Positions 7,574 through 14,776 of a DNA stretch of 21,500 bases are shown here, in pieces. A program made the translations under genes and the position numbers. Each line of letters starts with the position of its first letter. Position 1 is the first letter of the stretch. A model generated the notes under the pieces. The model was not told the DNA's origin. It did not search any database and worked only from the letters and a program-made list of their open reading frames with translations. Source of the DNA: Oscillospiraceae bacterium (lineage in GTDB: Bacteria; Bacillota; Clostridia; Oscillospirales; Ruminococcaceae); NCBI GenBank assembly GCA_015067125.1, contig SVNB01000015.1:1-21500 (forward strand), read 5' to 3'.

Positions 7574-8824
7574 TTATTCTTCGGAAGAGGTGTCTTCGGA
7601 AGAATTTTCTGCTTCGTTAAGCTCCAGTACAACAGAGGAAGAAGCAACTTCTATGGCTTTTGCAAGCTGGGTATCCATTGTGCTGTCAAGCAGAGTGATA
7701 TCGGAAAAATCCGGAACGTAATCTATGGAAACAACGTGATCCGGAGTGATGCCGATGCCTTCCCACGCAGATTCGGAATTGGCAAGATAATATTTACCTA
7801 CCGTAAGCTGAATGGCAGAACCGTCATCAAGACGATAAGTTTCCTGCAAAGAGCCAAATCCGATGGTCTGCATACCGACTATTTTTGCTTTTTCAAAATC
7901 CCGAAGTCCTGCGGCAAAAAATTCCGCGGCACCGGCAGTGCCTTCGTTAACTATTACAACAACGGGAATATCCGTTTCGCGGGAATTGGAACTGTGCAGA
8001 ACCTCTTTTTCGCCGTTATTGTATTCAACGTAAAGCATATCGCCGGAACCGGCAAATTTATCTATCATTTCCGCGGCGGAAGAGATAAGGCCGGTTTTTA
8101 CAAAGCGAACGTCAAAAATAAGAGCCAAAGCTCCTTCGGAAATAAGTTTTTCCGCTGCCTTGCTGAACTGGTCGGGTGTGCCTTCGGCAAAATCATCAAT
8201 GCGAATATAGCCAAAGCTTCCGAAAAAAGTGGAATAAACAGTGTTTGGAACAAGAACTCGTCTTGTAATTTCCATTTCCGTATCCTCACTGTCGCGGCGA
8301 ACGGTAAGGGTTACCTTTGTGCCTGCATCGCCGATAAGAAGGGCTTCTGCCTGGGGATAGGTTTCGGAAGAAAGGTTGATGTCATCAACTTTTATAATAA
8401 TATCGTTTGCTGTAATGCCGGCACTGGCAGCGGTGGAACCTTCGTGTACTTTTGTAACGACCATATAACCGCTGCTGTCCATAGAAGCGGTTATGCCTAC
8501 GCCCGCAACGGTGCTTTCGGAAGATTCGAGAAAAGCTGCATATTCCTCGGCATTCATATATTTGGCATAGGGGTCGTTTATGCCGGAAAGATAGCCCTTT
8601 GCAACGCTGTCCATAAGTGCGGATTCATCAATGTATCCTCCAAAGGCAGAACGCACACGGCTGTCTATCTCGGTAAATTTTGCGTACATATTTTCTCGTT
8701 CGGTAATGCTTGTTACCTTGCTGTTAAAATTGCGAAGAGAAAAAACCATTGCAAAAGAAAAAGTTATCGCTATCGCAATAAGAATAAGGGTAACGGCAGT
8801 GCCTAAAGATATTTTTTTACCCAT
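7574..8824 (-). CDS. S41 (CtpA-like) family protein, catalytic dyad lost: probable pseudoprotease
   Basis: 416 aa. Order of parts: N-terminal membrane anchor (residues about 9-30), S41 N-terminal helical region, PDZ domain (about 100-190, with GVGI and AGITANDIIIKVDD) and S41 core (about 195-365), then an acidic Ser/Glu-rich tail. The core aligns closely with carboxyl-terminal processing proteases, yet the nucleophile segment reads NEGTAGAAE, with Gly298 where Ser is expected. Exactly 25 residues on, the usual FGKG reads IGFG, with Phe323 in place of the general-base Lys. The DLRNNPGG motif is also degraded (DVRFVKTG). The fold, PDZ and anchor are intact, which argues for selection on binding rather than cleavage. 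It is the last gene of the ftsEX/M23 operon, 21 bp after the M23 gene. ATG 8824 has AGGAG upstream. Loss of proteolysis is inferred from motif alignment by eye. Confidence 0.9.
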   Translation of the reverse strand: MGKKISLGTAVTLILIAIAITFSFAMVFSLRNFNSKVTSITERENMYAKFTEIDSRVRSAFGGYIDESALMDSVAKGYLSGINDPYAKYMNAEEYAAFLESSESTVAGVGITASMDSSGYMVVTKVHEGSTAASAGITANDIIIKVDDINLSSETYPQAEALLIGDAGTKVTLTVRRDSEDTEMEITRRVLVPNTVYSTFFGSFGYIRIDDFAEGTPDQFSKAAEKLISEGALALIFDVRFVKTGLISSAAEMIDKFAGSGDMLYVEYNNGEKEVLHSSNSRETDIPVVVIVNEGTAGAAEFFAAGLRDFEKAKIVGMQTIGFGSLQETYRLDDGSAIQLTVGKYYLANSESAWEGIGITPDHVVSIDYVPDFSDITLLDSTMDTQLAKAIEVASSSVVLELNEAENSSEDTSSEE

Positions 8825-8845
8825 ATTTTTCTCCTTGGTAAAGAA

Positions 8846-10075
8846 TTAGGTAATATAGGAAATGGGGTTAACGGCGCTTCCGTTTTTGCGAACTTCAAAA
8901 TGAAGATGAGCGCCGGTGCTCCAGCCGGTGTTGCCGACTTTTCCTATCTGCTGGCCCATAACAACAATATCACCTTTTTTAACGGAAATATCGCTTAAAT
9001 GGGCATAAAGGGTGGTTATACCGCCGCCGTGGTCAACTATAAGATAAGTGCCATAGCCATAGGAATAACCATTATAGGGGCAATAGTTGGTGTGAACAAC
9101 CGTTCCGGTGTTTGCGGCAACAACCTTTGCTCCATGAACGCCGCTTCCGGTAATATCCACGCCGGTATGAAAATCTGTGTTGTTAAAACGCCAGCCGTAA
9201 TAACTGGAAATTTTGGAATACCCTGGAACGGGCCACATCATTTCGCCGCCGACGTATTCCGTATTGCTGGTGTTAAGGTTTTTGTAAATATCAAGAAGCT
9301 CCGCCTGTATCTGCTTTGCCATGGCAGAAAGTTCTTCATAGTTTTCTTCATATTCCGCCTGCATCTGGGCAAGGTCGTGAATAGAGTTTTTTGCTTCCTT
9401 AAGCTCTTTTTCAAGAGAAGCCTGTTCTTCTTCCAAAGCGGCTTTTTCTGCTTCCAAAGCGGCTCTTTCTTCTTCCAGGACGGCTTTTTCTTCGTTAAGA
9501 ACAGCAAGTTCTTCGCGCAGTTCTTCCACCATCTGTTTATCGTGTTCCGCTATGCGGTTAAGAAATTCCGTTCTGGTAAGAAATTCCGAAACACTTTTGG
9601 AACCAAGAAGCATCATAAGGGAATTTGCGGTGTCGGAATAACCGCCGGTCATATAAATGGCTTTTACTCTGTCACGGAAAAGCTGAAGATTATCTTCTAT
9701 ATCTTTTTCCTTGTTTCGGATTTCGATATTCTTTTCGGTAATGTAATTGGAAGTAAGAGCGATTTTTTCTTTGCCAACGGCAATGGATTCTTCGATGATA
9801 CTGATTTTTTCATCTATGGAATTTGCTATTGCCTGCTGTTTTTTCTTGCTGTCTTTAATATTGTTGATTTTGTTGTTATAATCCTTCATTTGCTGCTGCA
9901 AAGCCGCCTGCTCGTTCTGAAGATCGGAAATCTGTTCGCGGTATTCTTCATCACTTGCTTTTTGCTGTGCGGTGTCATCCGCAAACGCAACCGGAGCGGA
10001 AAAATAAATCATAACAGCGCTTAAAAAGCAGCAAATGGAACATATAAAGATATGCCTGATTTTATTTTTGTTCAT
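8846..10075 (-). CDS. EnvC/PcsB-like M23 murein endopeptidase with coiled coil
   Basis: 409 aa from ATG 10075, chosen over an in-frame start 33 nt further up because AGGAGGG lies immediately upstream and a signal peptide follows directly. Residues 1-32 are a signal peptide ending AFA. Residues about 35-265 form a long coiled coil with a highly charged Leu/Glu/Ala heptad section (about 183-228). The C-terminal LytM/M23 domain (about 280-409) is intact: HTGVD gives H303 and D307, YAHL gives H359, and HLHFEV gives H390 and H392, the expected zinc and catalytic set. Homologues cleave peptidoglycan cross-links at the septum and are gated by FtsEX through their coiled coil. The gene directly follows ftsX, with its ribosome binding site at the ftsX stop, fitting that partnership. 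Confidence 0.94.
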   Translation of the reverse strand: MNKNKIRHIFICSICCFLSAVMIYFSAPVAFADDTAQQKASDEEYREQISDLQNEQAALQQQMKDYNNKINNIKDSKKKQQAIANSIDEKISIIEESIAVGKEKIALTSNYITEKNIEIRNKEKDIEDNLQLFRDRVKAIYMTGGYSDTANSLMMLLGSKSVSEFLTRTEFLNRIAEHDKQMVEELREELAVLNEEKAVLEEERAALEAEKAALEEEQASLEKELKEAKNSIHDLAQMQAEYEENYEELSAMAKQIQAELLDIYKNLNTSNTEYVGGEMMWPVPGYSKISSYYGWRFNNTDFHTGVDITGSGVHGAKVVAANTGTVVHTNYCPYNGYSYGYGTYLIVDHGGGITTLYAHLSDISVKKGDIVVMGQQIGKVGNTGWSTGAHLHFEVRKNGSAVNPISYIT

Positions 10076-10085
10076 AGGCCCTCCT

Positions 10086-10994
10086 TTATACTTTAAGGTG
10101 TTTGCCAATGAATGCGATGCAGCCGAAAAGACCGATCAGTCCGCCGCCGATAAGGAATCCGAAAAGAAGATAATCGGATACGATCGCAAAAGGAACAAGG
10201 TCGGAAATTATCTGGCTGAACCATGTTGCGGATTGGGAAGAAACCCAGTTTACAAGATAATCATAGGCAAAATAGATTATTCCGTAAGAAATTCCGCCGG
10301 AAATTACGCCAAGGCTTATGCCTTCCACAACAAAAGGAAGACGGATAAAGCCGTTGGTTGCGCCAACGTACTTCATAATGTTGATTTCTCTTCTGCGGCT
10401 GAAAACGGTGATTTTTATCGTATTGCCGATTATCATAAGAGAAACAGCGATAAGAAGACCGATGATTATGGTTCCGCCGATATAGACCATGCGTTTTATT
10501 CCGGTTATAACTTCTGCAACTTCGGTAAGTGCAGAAACGGAATAAACCCCATCAACGGAACTGATTTTTGCAACGGTTTCTTCAAGATCGGAAACATCAT
10601 CAAAAGTAACGCGGAAGGAATCCGGAAGATTGTTGTTATCACCTTTTGTATAGGCTTCAAAAAGCATTCCGTCATCACCCATGGATTCCATCATGGAATA
10701 AAGGGCGTCTTCTTTGGAAATAAATTCTATTGTGGCAACTTTTCCTGTGGCAACAATGCTGTCGCGAACATAGTCTATCCATTCATCATTAAGGTCATCA
10801 TCAAGATAAACAATGGCTTCGCTCTGATCTTCAAGCTCATCAATGATGTTTGAAACGTTTACGGAAAGAAGCGCGGCTGCACCGATAAGAAGCATACACG
10901 AAACAAGAACGCCGATGGAAGCAAGGGACATAAGGCGGTTGTTCCAAAGGTTTTTAAAACCCTGTTTTACAAGATAGAAGAAACTGTTCAGCAT
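10086..10994 (-). CDS. ftsX: Cell division ABC-transporter-like permease FtsX
   Basis: 302 aa. Four membrane segments are visible: about 22-45, 170-195, 225-250 and 270-298. A large extracytoplasmic domain (about 50-165) lies between the first two; in homologues this domain contacts the peptidoglycan hydrolase. The N-terminus (QGFKNLWNNRLMSLASIG) and the RRREINIMKYVGATNGFIRLPFVVEG-type loop, read in parts, are typical of FtsX. The ATG at 10994 overlaps the end of ftsE by 7 bp, so the pair is translationally coupled. FtsX does not transport a substrate; it transmits FtsE ATPase cycles across the membrane to the M23 hydrolase encoded next. Confidence 0.96.
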   Translation of the reverse strand: MLNSFFYLVKQGFKNLWNNRLMSLASIGVLVSCMLLIGAAALLSVNVSNIIDELEDQSEAIVYLDDDLNDEWIDYVRDSIVATGKVATIEFISKEDALYSMMESMGDDGMLFEAYTKGDNNNLPDSFRVTFDDVSDLEETVAKISSVDGVYSVSALTEVAEVITGIKRMVYIGGTIIIGLLIAVSLMIIGNTIKITVFSRRREINIMKYVGATNGFIRLPFVVEGISLGVISGGISYGIIYFAYDYLVNWVSSQSATWFSQIISDLVPFAIVSDYLLFGFLIGGGLIGLFGCIAFIGKHLKV

Positions 10995-11671
10995 AATTCC
11001 GCCTCCAATCCTTCGGTATCGCGGATAACTTCGCCTTTTTCTATGGTTATTACCCGGTGATTAAACTGTTCAACAAGGTCGTGTTCGTGGGTTACCATAA
11101 CAATGGTTACGCCAAGCTTGTTTATTTCGTTAAGAAGATCAACGATTTCGTAAGAAAGTTCCGGGTCGATGTTACCGGTAGGCTCGTCCGCAATAATAAG
11201 AGAAGGGGAGTTGACCAGCGCTCTTGCAAGGGCAACACGCTGCTGTTCGCCGCCGGAAAGTTCTTCCGGTTTGCACTTCATTTTGGAAGCAAGCCCCACA
11301 AGGTTAAGCATATAGGGAACTTTTCTTTTGATTTCTTTTGAAGAAACGTTTGTTACGCGCAGAGCAAAAGCAACGTTATCATAAGCGTTCATATTCGGAA
11401 TAAGGCGGAAATCCTGAAAAACAATGCCTATGGAACGGCGGAATTTCGGGATTTTGTATTTTGCCATTTTGCCAAGGTTTTTGCCGTTTACCTTGACTAC
11501 GCCGGAAGTTGCCTTTTCTTCCCGAAGCATAAGCTTGATAAGGGTGCTTTTTCCCGCGCCGGAAGAACCGACGATAAAAACGAATTCTCCGTCATCGATT
11601 TTAAGGTTTACGTTATCAAGCGCAACTGTGCCGTTGGGGTATTTTTTGGTAACATTACGAAATTCAATCAA
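10988..11671 (-). CDS. ftsE: Cell division ATP-binding protein FtsE
   Basis: 227 aa ABC ATPase. Walker A is GSSGAGKST (35-43), the Q-loop Gln is near 86, the signature is LSGGEQQR (138-145), Walker B is LIIADEP (158-164) and the H-loop is H195 in VTHEHD. The length and the FQDFRLIPNMNAYDNV segment are typical of FtsE. The start codon is TTG at 11671, with GAGGT 7-8 bp upstream; no better ATG exists in frame. It lies 32 bp downstream of the PucR-type regulator gene and overlaps ftsX, so it sits inside one operon. It is the cytoplasmic engine of the FtsEX complex that activates septal peptidoglycan hydrolysis. Confidence 0.97.
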   Translation of the reverse strand: MIEFRNVTKKYPNGTVALDNVNLKIDDGEFVFIVGSSGAGKSTLIKLMLREEKATSGVVKVNGKNLGKMAKYKIPKFRRSIGIVFQDFRLIPNMNAYDNVAFALRVTNVSSKEIKRKVPYMLNLVGLASKMKCKPEELSGGEQQRVALARALVNSPSLIIADEPTGNIDPELSYEIVDLLNEINKLGVTIVMVTHEHDLVEQFNHRVITIEKGEVIRDTEGLEAELC

Positions 11672-11703
11672 TGTAATACCTCACAAATAAACGGTTTTGT
11701 TTT

Positions 11704-12789
11704 TTAATATTTTACGGGATTTGCAGAAAGGTATTTTTTGACCATAAGCGCAACCTTAAAGATAATTGCGTGGTCAAATTCTCTGAGGTCAAGGCCGGTA
11801 AGCTTTTTGATTTTTTCAAGACGGTAAACAAGGGTGTTTCTGTGAACAAAAAGTTTGCGGCTGGTTTCGGAAACGTTAAGGTTGTTTTCAAAAAACTTCT
11901 GGATAGTGAAAAGGGTTTCCTGATCCAGGCTTTCTATAGAACCTTTTTTAAAGACCTCTTTAAGGAACATTTCGCAAAGGGTGGTGGGAAGCTGATAGAT
12001 AAGTCTTGCAATGCCAAGGTTATCATAGCTTACGATGGATTTATCGGTATCGAACACTTTGCCCACTTCCAGCGCGACCTGTGCTTCTTTAAAACTTTTT
12101 GCAAGGTCTTTAATGCCGGTGGCGGCAGTGCCGATGCCAACGTTTACTCTTGTAAGGAACTCGCTTCCAAGGGTATCAACAATGGAGCGCGCGAGTTTTT
12201 CAAGGTCGGAACTTTCGATACCCGGACGGATTTCTTTAACAAGAACTACGTCGGATTCGCTTACGCTGAAAACAAAATCCTTGGATTTATCCGGGAAAAG
12301 ATTCTGGATAACATCAAAAACGGAAATATCGTTTGCGGTAAGAACGCGGATAAAAAGAACGACCCTGGAAACATCGGTGGGAAAGCGAAGCTCCCTTGCC
12401 TTGATGTAAATATCACCGGGAAGAATATTATCAAGAATAACGTTTTTGATAAAGTTTGCACGGTCATATTTTTCATCATAATATTGTTTTATGCCCGCAA
12501 GAGAAACCGCCATAAGAGAGCAGAACTGAGAAGCAAGTTCGTCCGTTCCGGCAACAAATACGGCAAATTCGGGTTTTTCATCAGAACCAAAGGTTTTATA
12601 TGTAAATCCATCGCGAATGTGGCAATCTTCTGTGGAACCGTAATCGGTTACAAGAAAATCGTTTCTTTCTCCGGTGCGGGCAAGGTCGCTGCAGGCAACA
12701 ACGGTTGCGCAGTCATCAACAACGCCAACGGTGCGACCGATGCTGTCGTGCATCTGATGTATTATACCCTGAAATAATCTGTTTGACAT
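11704..12789 (-). CDS. PucR/CdaR-type helix-turn-helix regulator heading the ftsEX operon
   Basis: 361 aa from ATG 12789, preferred over an in-frame upstream start because AAAGAGGGG sits about 6 bp before it and the upstream start would lie in the promoter leader. The N-terminal part (FQGIIHQMHDSIGRTVGVVD) and middle region look like the sensor part of CdaR/PucR-like regulators. The C-terminus has the PucR C-terminal HTH (about 290-345), with NVSETSRKLFVHRNTLVYRL read in parts (NLNVSETSRKL, HRNTLVYRLEKIK). These regulators usually sense small molecules such as sugar diacids or purine breakdown products. Here the gene leads a division operon, which is not the textbook setting. The ligand and targets are unknown; autoregulation of its own promoter is possible. 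Confidence 0.88.
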   Translation of the reverse strand: MSNRLFQGIIHQMHDSIGRTVGVVDDCATVVACSDLARTGERNDFLVTDYGSTEDCHIRDGFTYKTFGSDEKPEFAVFVAGTDELASQFCSLMAVSLAGIKQYYDEKYDRANFIKNVILDNILPGDIYIKARELRFPTDVSRVVLFIRVLTANDISVFDVIQNLFPDKSKDFVFSVSESDVVLVKEIRPGIESSDLEKLARSIVDTLGSEFLTRVNVGIGTAATGIKDLAKSFKEAQVALEVGKVFDTDKSIVSYDNLGIARLIYQLPTTLCEMFLKEVFKKGSIESLDQETLFTIQKFFENNLNVSETSRKLFVHRNTLVYRLEKIKKLTGLDLREFDHAIIFKVALMVKKYLSANPVKY

Positions 12790-12837
12790 TAGTACCCCTC
12801 TTTCATAGAACACATAATTTATAAATGTCCATTCCAT

Positions 12838-12866
12838 ATTTTAATGTATATAAAGAAAAAATTCAA
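12838..12866 (-). promoter_or_regulatory. Sigma-A promoter of the regulator-ftsEX-M23-S41 operon
   Basis: On the minus strand, TTGAAT (12861-12866), a 17-bp spacer and TAAAAT (12838-12843). This predicts a start near 12831 and a leader of about 42 nt before ATG 12789. Confidence 0.65.
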
Positions 12867-12912
12867 TACAAAATAGTAAAAATTTCATAAAAATTCATAT
12901 TTATTTTTGGAA

Positions 12913-12930
12913 TTGTTTAACAGTTAACAT
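12913..12930. promoter_or_regulatory. Rex-like dyad upstream of the ftsEX operon promoter
   Basis: The sequence TTGTTTA-ACAG-TTAACAT matches the clostridial Rex-type pattern TTGTTAA-N4-TTAACAA at 12 of 14 half-site positions. It lies about 46 bp upstream of the -35 hexamer. The region is AT-rich, so a chance match is possible. Confidence 0.25.
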
Positions 12931-13010
12931 GTGTATTTGCATAAAAACAGCCTTTTTTGTTTGTGCAAAACGTAATTTTTACAAAAAAATTCCGATTTGG
13001 ATTAAATAAT

Positions 13011-13042
13011 AAAGCCCGCGCTTAAAAAAGCCGGGCTTTTGT
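13011..13042 (-). terminator. Hairpin terminator after the 58-aa gene
   Basis: AAAGCCCG (13011-13018) pairs with CGGGCTTT (13032-13039), with further GCTT/AAGC pairing inside. It is 25 bp past the stop of the minus-strand mini-gene, and T-rich sequence follows on the minus strand. Confidence 0.7.
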
Positions 13043-13063
13043 GCAATATGAAATAAAAGATTT

Positions 13064-13240
13064 TCACAAAGTCTTCACATTTCGGGGACTGGTTTTGTGT
13101 TCGTCCGCTTCAAAAATTTCTTCGGAATCTTCCTCCAGCCGGATAAAAGAAAGCCGGTGCGGACTGAATTCCGCAATATAATCTTCGTTTTCTCTTCCGC
13201 AGATTTCATCACAGAATGGGCAGGGGCGTTTGCTTTTCAT
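13064..13240 (-). CDS. 58-aa CxxC mini-protein of unknown function
   Basis: 58 aa, ATG at 13240 preceded by GGAGGT at optimal distance; TGA at 13064-13066. The N-terminus is basic and then has three clustered cysteines, CPFCDEIC (C7, C10, C14), which could bind zinc or undergo redox chemistry. A second metal-binding pair is not obvious. The rest is acidic (EEDSEEIFEADE) and ends in a short basic tail. A candidate promoter lies upstream and a terminator directly downstream, so it may be expressed as its own unit, although it also follows the GNAT gene by 55 bp on the same strand. I do not recognise the family. The excellent ribosome binding site, codon pattern and terminator support a real gene. 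Confidence 0.7.
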   Translation of the reverse strand: MKSKRPCPFCDEICGRENEDYIAEFSPHRLSFIRLEEDSEEIFEADEHKTSPRNVKTL

Positions 13241-13269
13241 AAAAGCACCTCCAAAAAGTTTTTTGGTAC

Positions 13270-13299
13270 ATAATATGAAAAAGCCGCGATAAAAATCAA
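13270..13299 (-). promoter_or_regulatory. Candidate promoter of the 58-aa gene
   Basis: On the minus strand, TTGATT (13294-13299), an 18-bp spacer and TATTAT (13270-13275). The -35 box overlaps the stop of the upstream GNAT gene. Confidence 0.45.
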
Positions 13300-13787
13300 A
13301 GCAGATGATAAAAAAGAACGATGTCTTCGTAATGACCGTCCTTCATAAGAAAACCGCCGGGAACAGTGCCAAGCCGGATAAATCCAAGTTTTTCATATAG
13401 ATGAAGAGCAACGCTGTTTGCTGCCACAACGGCGTTGAACTGAAGTATTTTAAAACCAAGCTCGCCGCCTTTTGCAAGGCAGTGAGAAACCAGTTTTTCT
13501 CCGATGCCATGGCCGCGGCAGGTGGATTTTACGGCATAGCTTGCGTTGGCAATGTGGCCGCATCTTCCGATGTTGTTGGGGTGAAGGATATAAAGCCCAA
13601 GGACTTCGCCTGTTTCCGTATTCACGGCAATGCCGGTAAAATCCTGCTCGTCAAAAAACTTTTCCGCGGATTTTTCATCAAGAAAATCAAGCTGCGGAAA
13701 AGCCTCGCCGTCATCAACAACTTTGTTCCATATTGCAGCGGCTTCTGCCGCAAAGCGCTTTTCAAAAGGTTTTATCTCTATATTCAA
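13296..13787 (-). CDS. GNAT family N-acetyltransferase
   Basis: 163 aa from a TTG at 13787, chosen because GGAGGG lies 7 bp upstream. Another TTG at 13805 would extend it by six residues but has no ribosome binding site. The GNAT fold is clear: a beta strand at the start (NIEIKPFE), the acetyl-CoA pyrophosphate-binding loop STCRGHGIGEKL (motif A, R-x-x-G-x-G) and the C-terminal NSVALHLYEKLGF segment. It transfers an acetyl group from acetyl-CoA to an amine of an unknown acceptor, in the cytoplasm. The gene is divergent from spoIIGA, so the two promoters share the same short gap. Confidence 0.88.
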   Translation of the reverse strand: MNIEIKPFEKRFAAEAAAIWNKVVDDGEAFPQLDFLDEKSAEKFFDEQDFTGIAVNTETGEVLGLYILHPNNIGRCGHIANASYAVKSTCRGHGIGEKLVSHCLAKGGELGFKILQFNAVVAANSVALHLYEKLGFIRLGTVPGGFLMKDGHYEDIVLFYHLL

Positions 13788-13820
13788 AACCGATCCCTCC
13801 GCCAAAAGAACTTTTTATTT

Positions 13821-13849
13821 ATTTTAGCACAGAAAAGAAAAAAGGTATA
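13821..13849 (-). promoter_or_regulatory. Candidate extended -10 promoter of the GNAT gene
   Basis: On the minus strand, TGCTAAAAT (-10 TAAAAT at 13821-13826) with a weak -35 (TATACC, 13844-13849) at 17 bp. The Spo0A-box-like heptamer at 13853-13859 lies just upstream of this -35. Confidence 0.4.
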
Positions 13850-13852
13850 TGT

Positions 13853-13886
13853 TTCGACGCAAATTTCTTTGAACCGGATATATAAT
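13853..13886 (+). promoter_or_regulatory. Candidate Spo0A-controlled promoter of spoIIGA-sigE
   Basis: The -10 hexamer TATAAT is at 13881-13886, 14 bp before the GTG start. No -35 exists at 17 bp. Instead, TTCGAC (13853-13858) stands 22 bp upstream and overlaps CGTCGAA on the minus strand (13853-13859), a 6/7 match to the Spo0A box TGTCGAA. The B. subtilis spoIIG promoter is known for a 22-bp spacer and Spo0A boxes next to its -35. The start codon would lie very close to the transcription start, which is a reason for caution. Confidence 0.5.
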
Positions 13887-13900
13887 TTCTGAGGTCGGGA

Positions 13901-14773
13901 GTGATTATATTGCGTGTGATATATATTGATATTCTGCTTGCAATAAATCTTGCGGTGGATTATCTTTTGCTTTTTGGAACAGCAAGACTTGCCGGAGCAA
14001 AATACGAACGGCTTAAAGGACTTTTAGGAGCATCGGTCGGGGCAATATATTCCATAATAATTATTTTTGAAGTAAGCAAAACTGTGTTTGCTGCTACAAA
14101 GCTTGCGGTTTCCGCAATTATGATTTTTGCGGCGTTCGGAAAAAGAAATTTAAAAGAATTTACAAGGCTTTTAACTGTTTTTTATATTTGCGGTTTTTTG
14201 TTTTCCGGTTTTATGATGCTGCTGAATTATTTTACAAAAACGGATTCTTTTTACATAAAGGGCGGAATTGTTTATTACGAAATTTCTGCTATGGAAATTG
14301 TTTTTTCCGGAACGGCGGCGTTTTTTGTAACAGAGATTCTTCGAAGGCTGTTCCGGCACGGCGAACCGGAAGGCGCGTGTATGGCAAAGATATATTTCAA
14401 TAAAAAATGCACTGTGCTCAAAGGTTTTACGGATACTGGAAATTCTCTTTCGGAACCGTTCAGCGGTTCTCCGGTGGCAATGGCGGATATAAAATCAATG
14501 GAAAAAATTCTGCCGGAAGAAATGGCGGAGGAGATAAAGAACAGTGATATGAGCACGAGATTCGGATTAAAGCCGGTGTTCTGCAAAACTGTTTCGGGAA
14601 GCGTGCTCATAAAAACTTTTCGCCCGGATAAAGTGCTGATCGAAAACGAAAAAGGCGTTTTCACGGCGGAGGATATTCTGATAGGAGCATCGGAAAACGT
14701 GCCGGAAAACACCCTGATTTTCGGGAAAAACGTTCTGCTAAAAAAAGAAGGCAAAATTTTTTCGGAGGTATAG
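13901..14773 (+). CDS. spoIIGA: Sporulation sigma-E factor processing peptidase SpoIIGA
   Basis: 290 aa. The N-terminal half carries about five hydrophobic membrane segments (residues about 5-145). The C-terminal half is a cytoplasmic aspartic-protease-like domain with the diagnostic GFTDTGNSL; D178 is the expected catalytic aspartate, followed by EPFSGSPV. In the family this enzyme removes the pro-sequence of sigma-E in the mother cell after asymmetric division. The start is either GTG 13901 (GAGGT 5 bp upstream) or TTG 13910 (GGGAG 8 bp upstream, giving an N-terminus closer to Bacillus SpoIIGA); the former is given. sigE follows after 3 bp, so substrate and protease are co-transcribed. Confidence 0.95.
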   Translation: MIILRVIYIDILLAINLAVDYLLLFGTARLAGAKYERLKGLLGASVGAIYSIIIIFEVSKTVFAATKLAVSAIMIFAAFGKRNLKEFTRLLTVFYICGFLFSGFMMLLNYFTKTDSFYIKGGIVYYEISAMEIVFSGTAAFFVTEILRRLFRHGEPEGACMAKIYFNKKCTVLKGFTDTGNSLSEPFSGSPVAMADIKSMEKILPEEMAEEIKNSDMSTRFGLKPVFCKTVSGSVLIKTFRPDKVLIENEKGVFTAEDILIGASENVPENTLIFGKNVLLKKEGKIFSEV

Positions 14774-14776
14774 CAT

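Noticed and set aside
9400..9500. Short repeated units in DNA (gcttccaaagcggct-like)
   Set aside because: They encode Glu/Ala/Leu heptads of the M23 protein's coiled coil. This is coding repetition, not a mobile or CRISPR-type repeat.
7736..10024. Long plus-strand frames (356 and 341 codons) opposite the S41 and M23 genes
   Set aside because: They are antisense shadows of two clearly homologous minus-strand genes. They are Phe-, Cys- and Asn-rich with no ribosome binding site.
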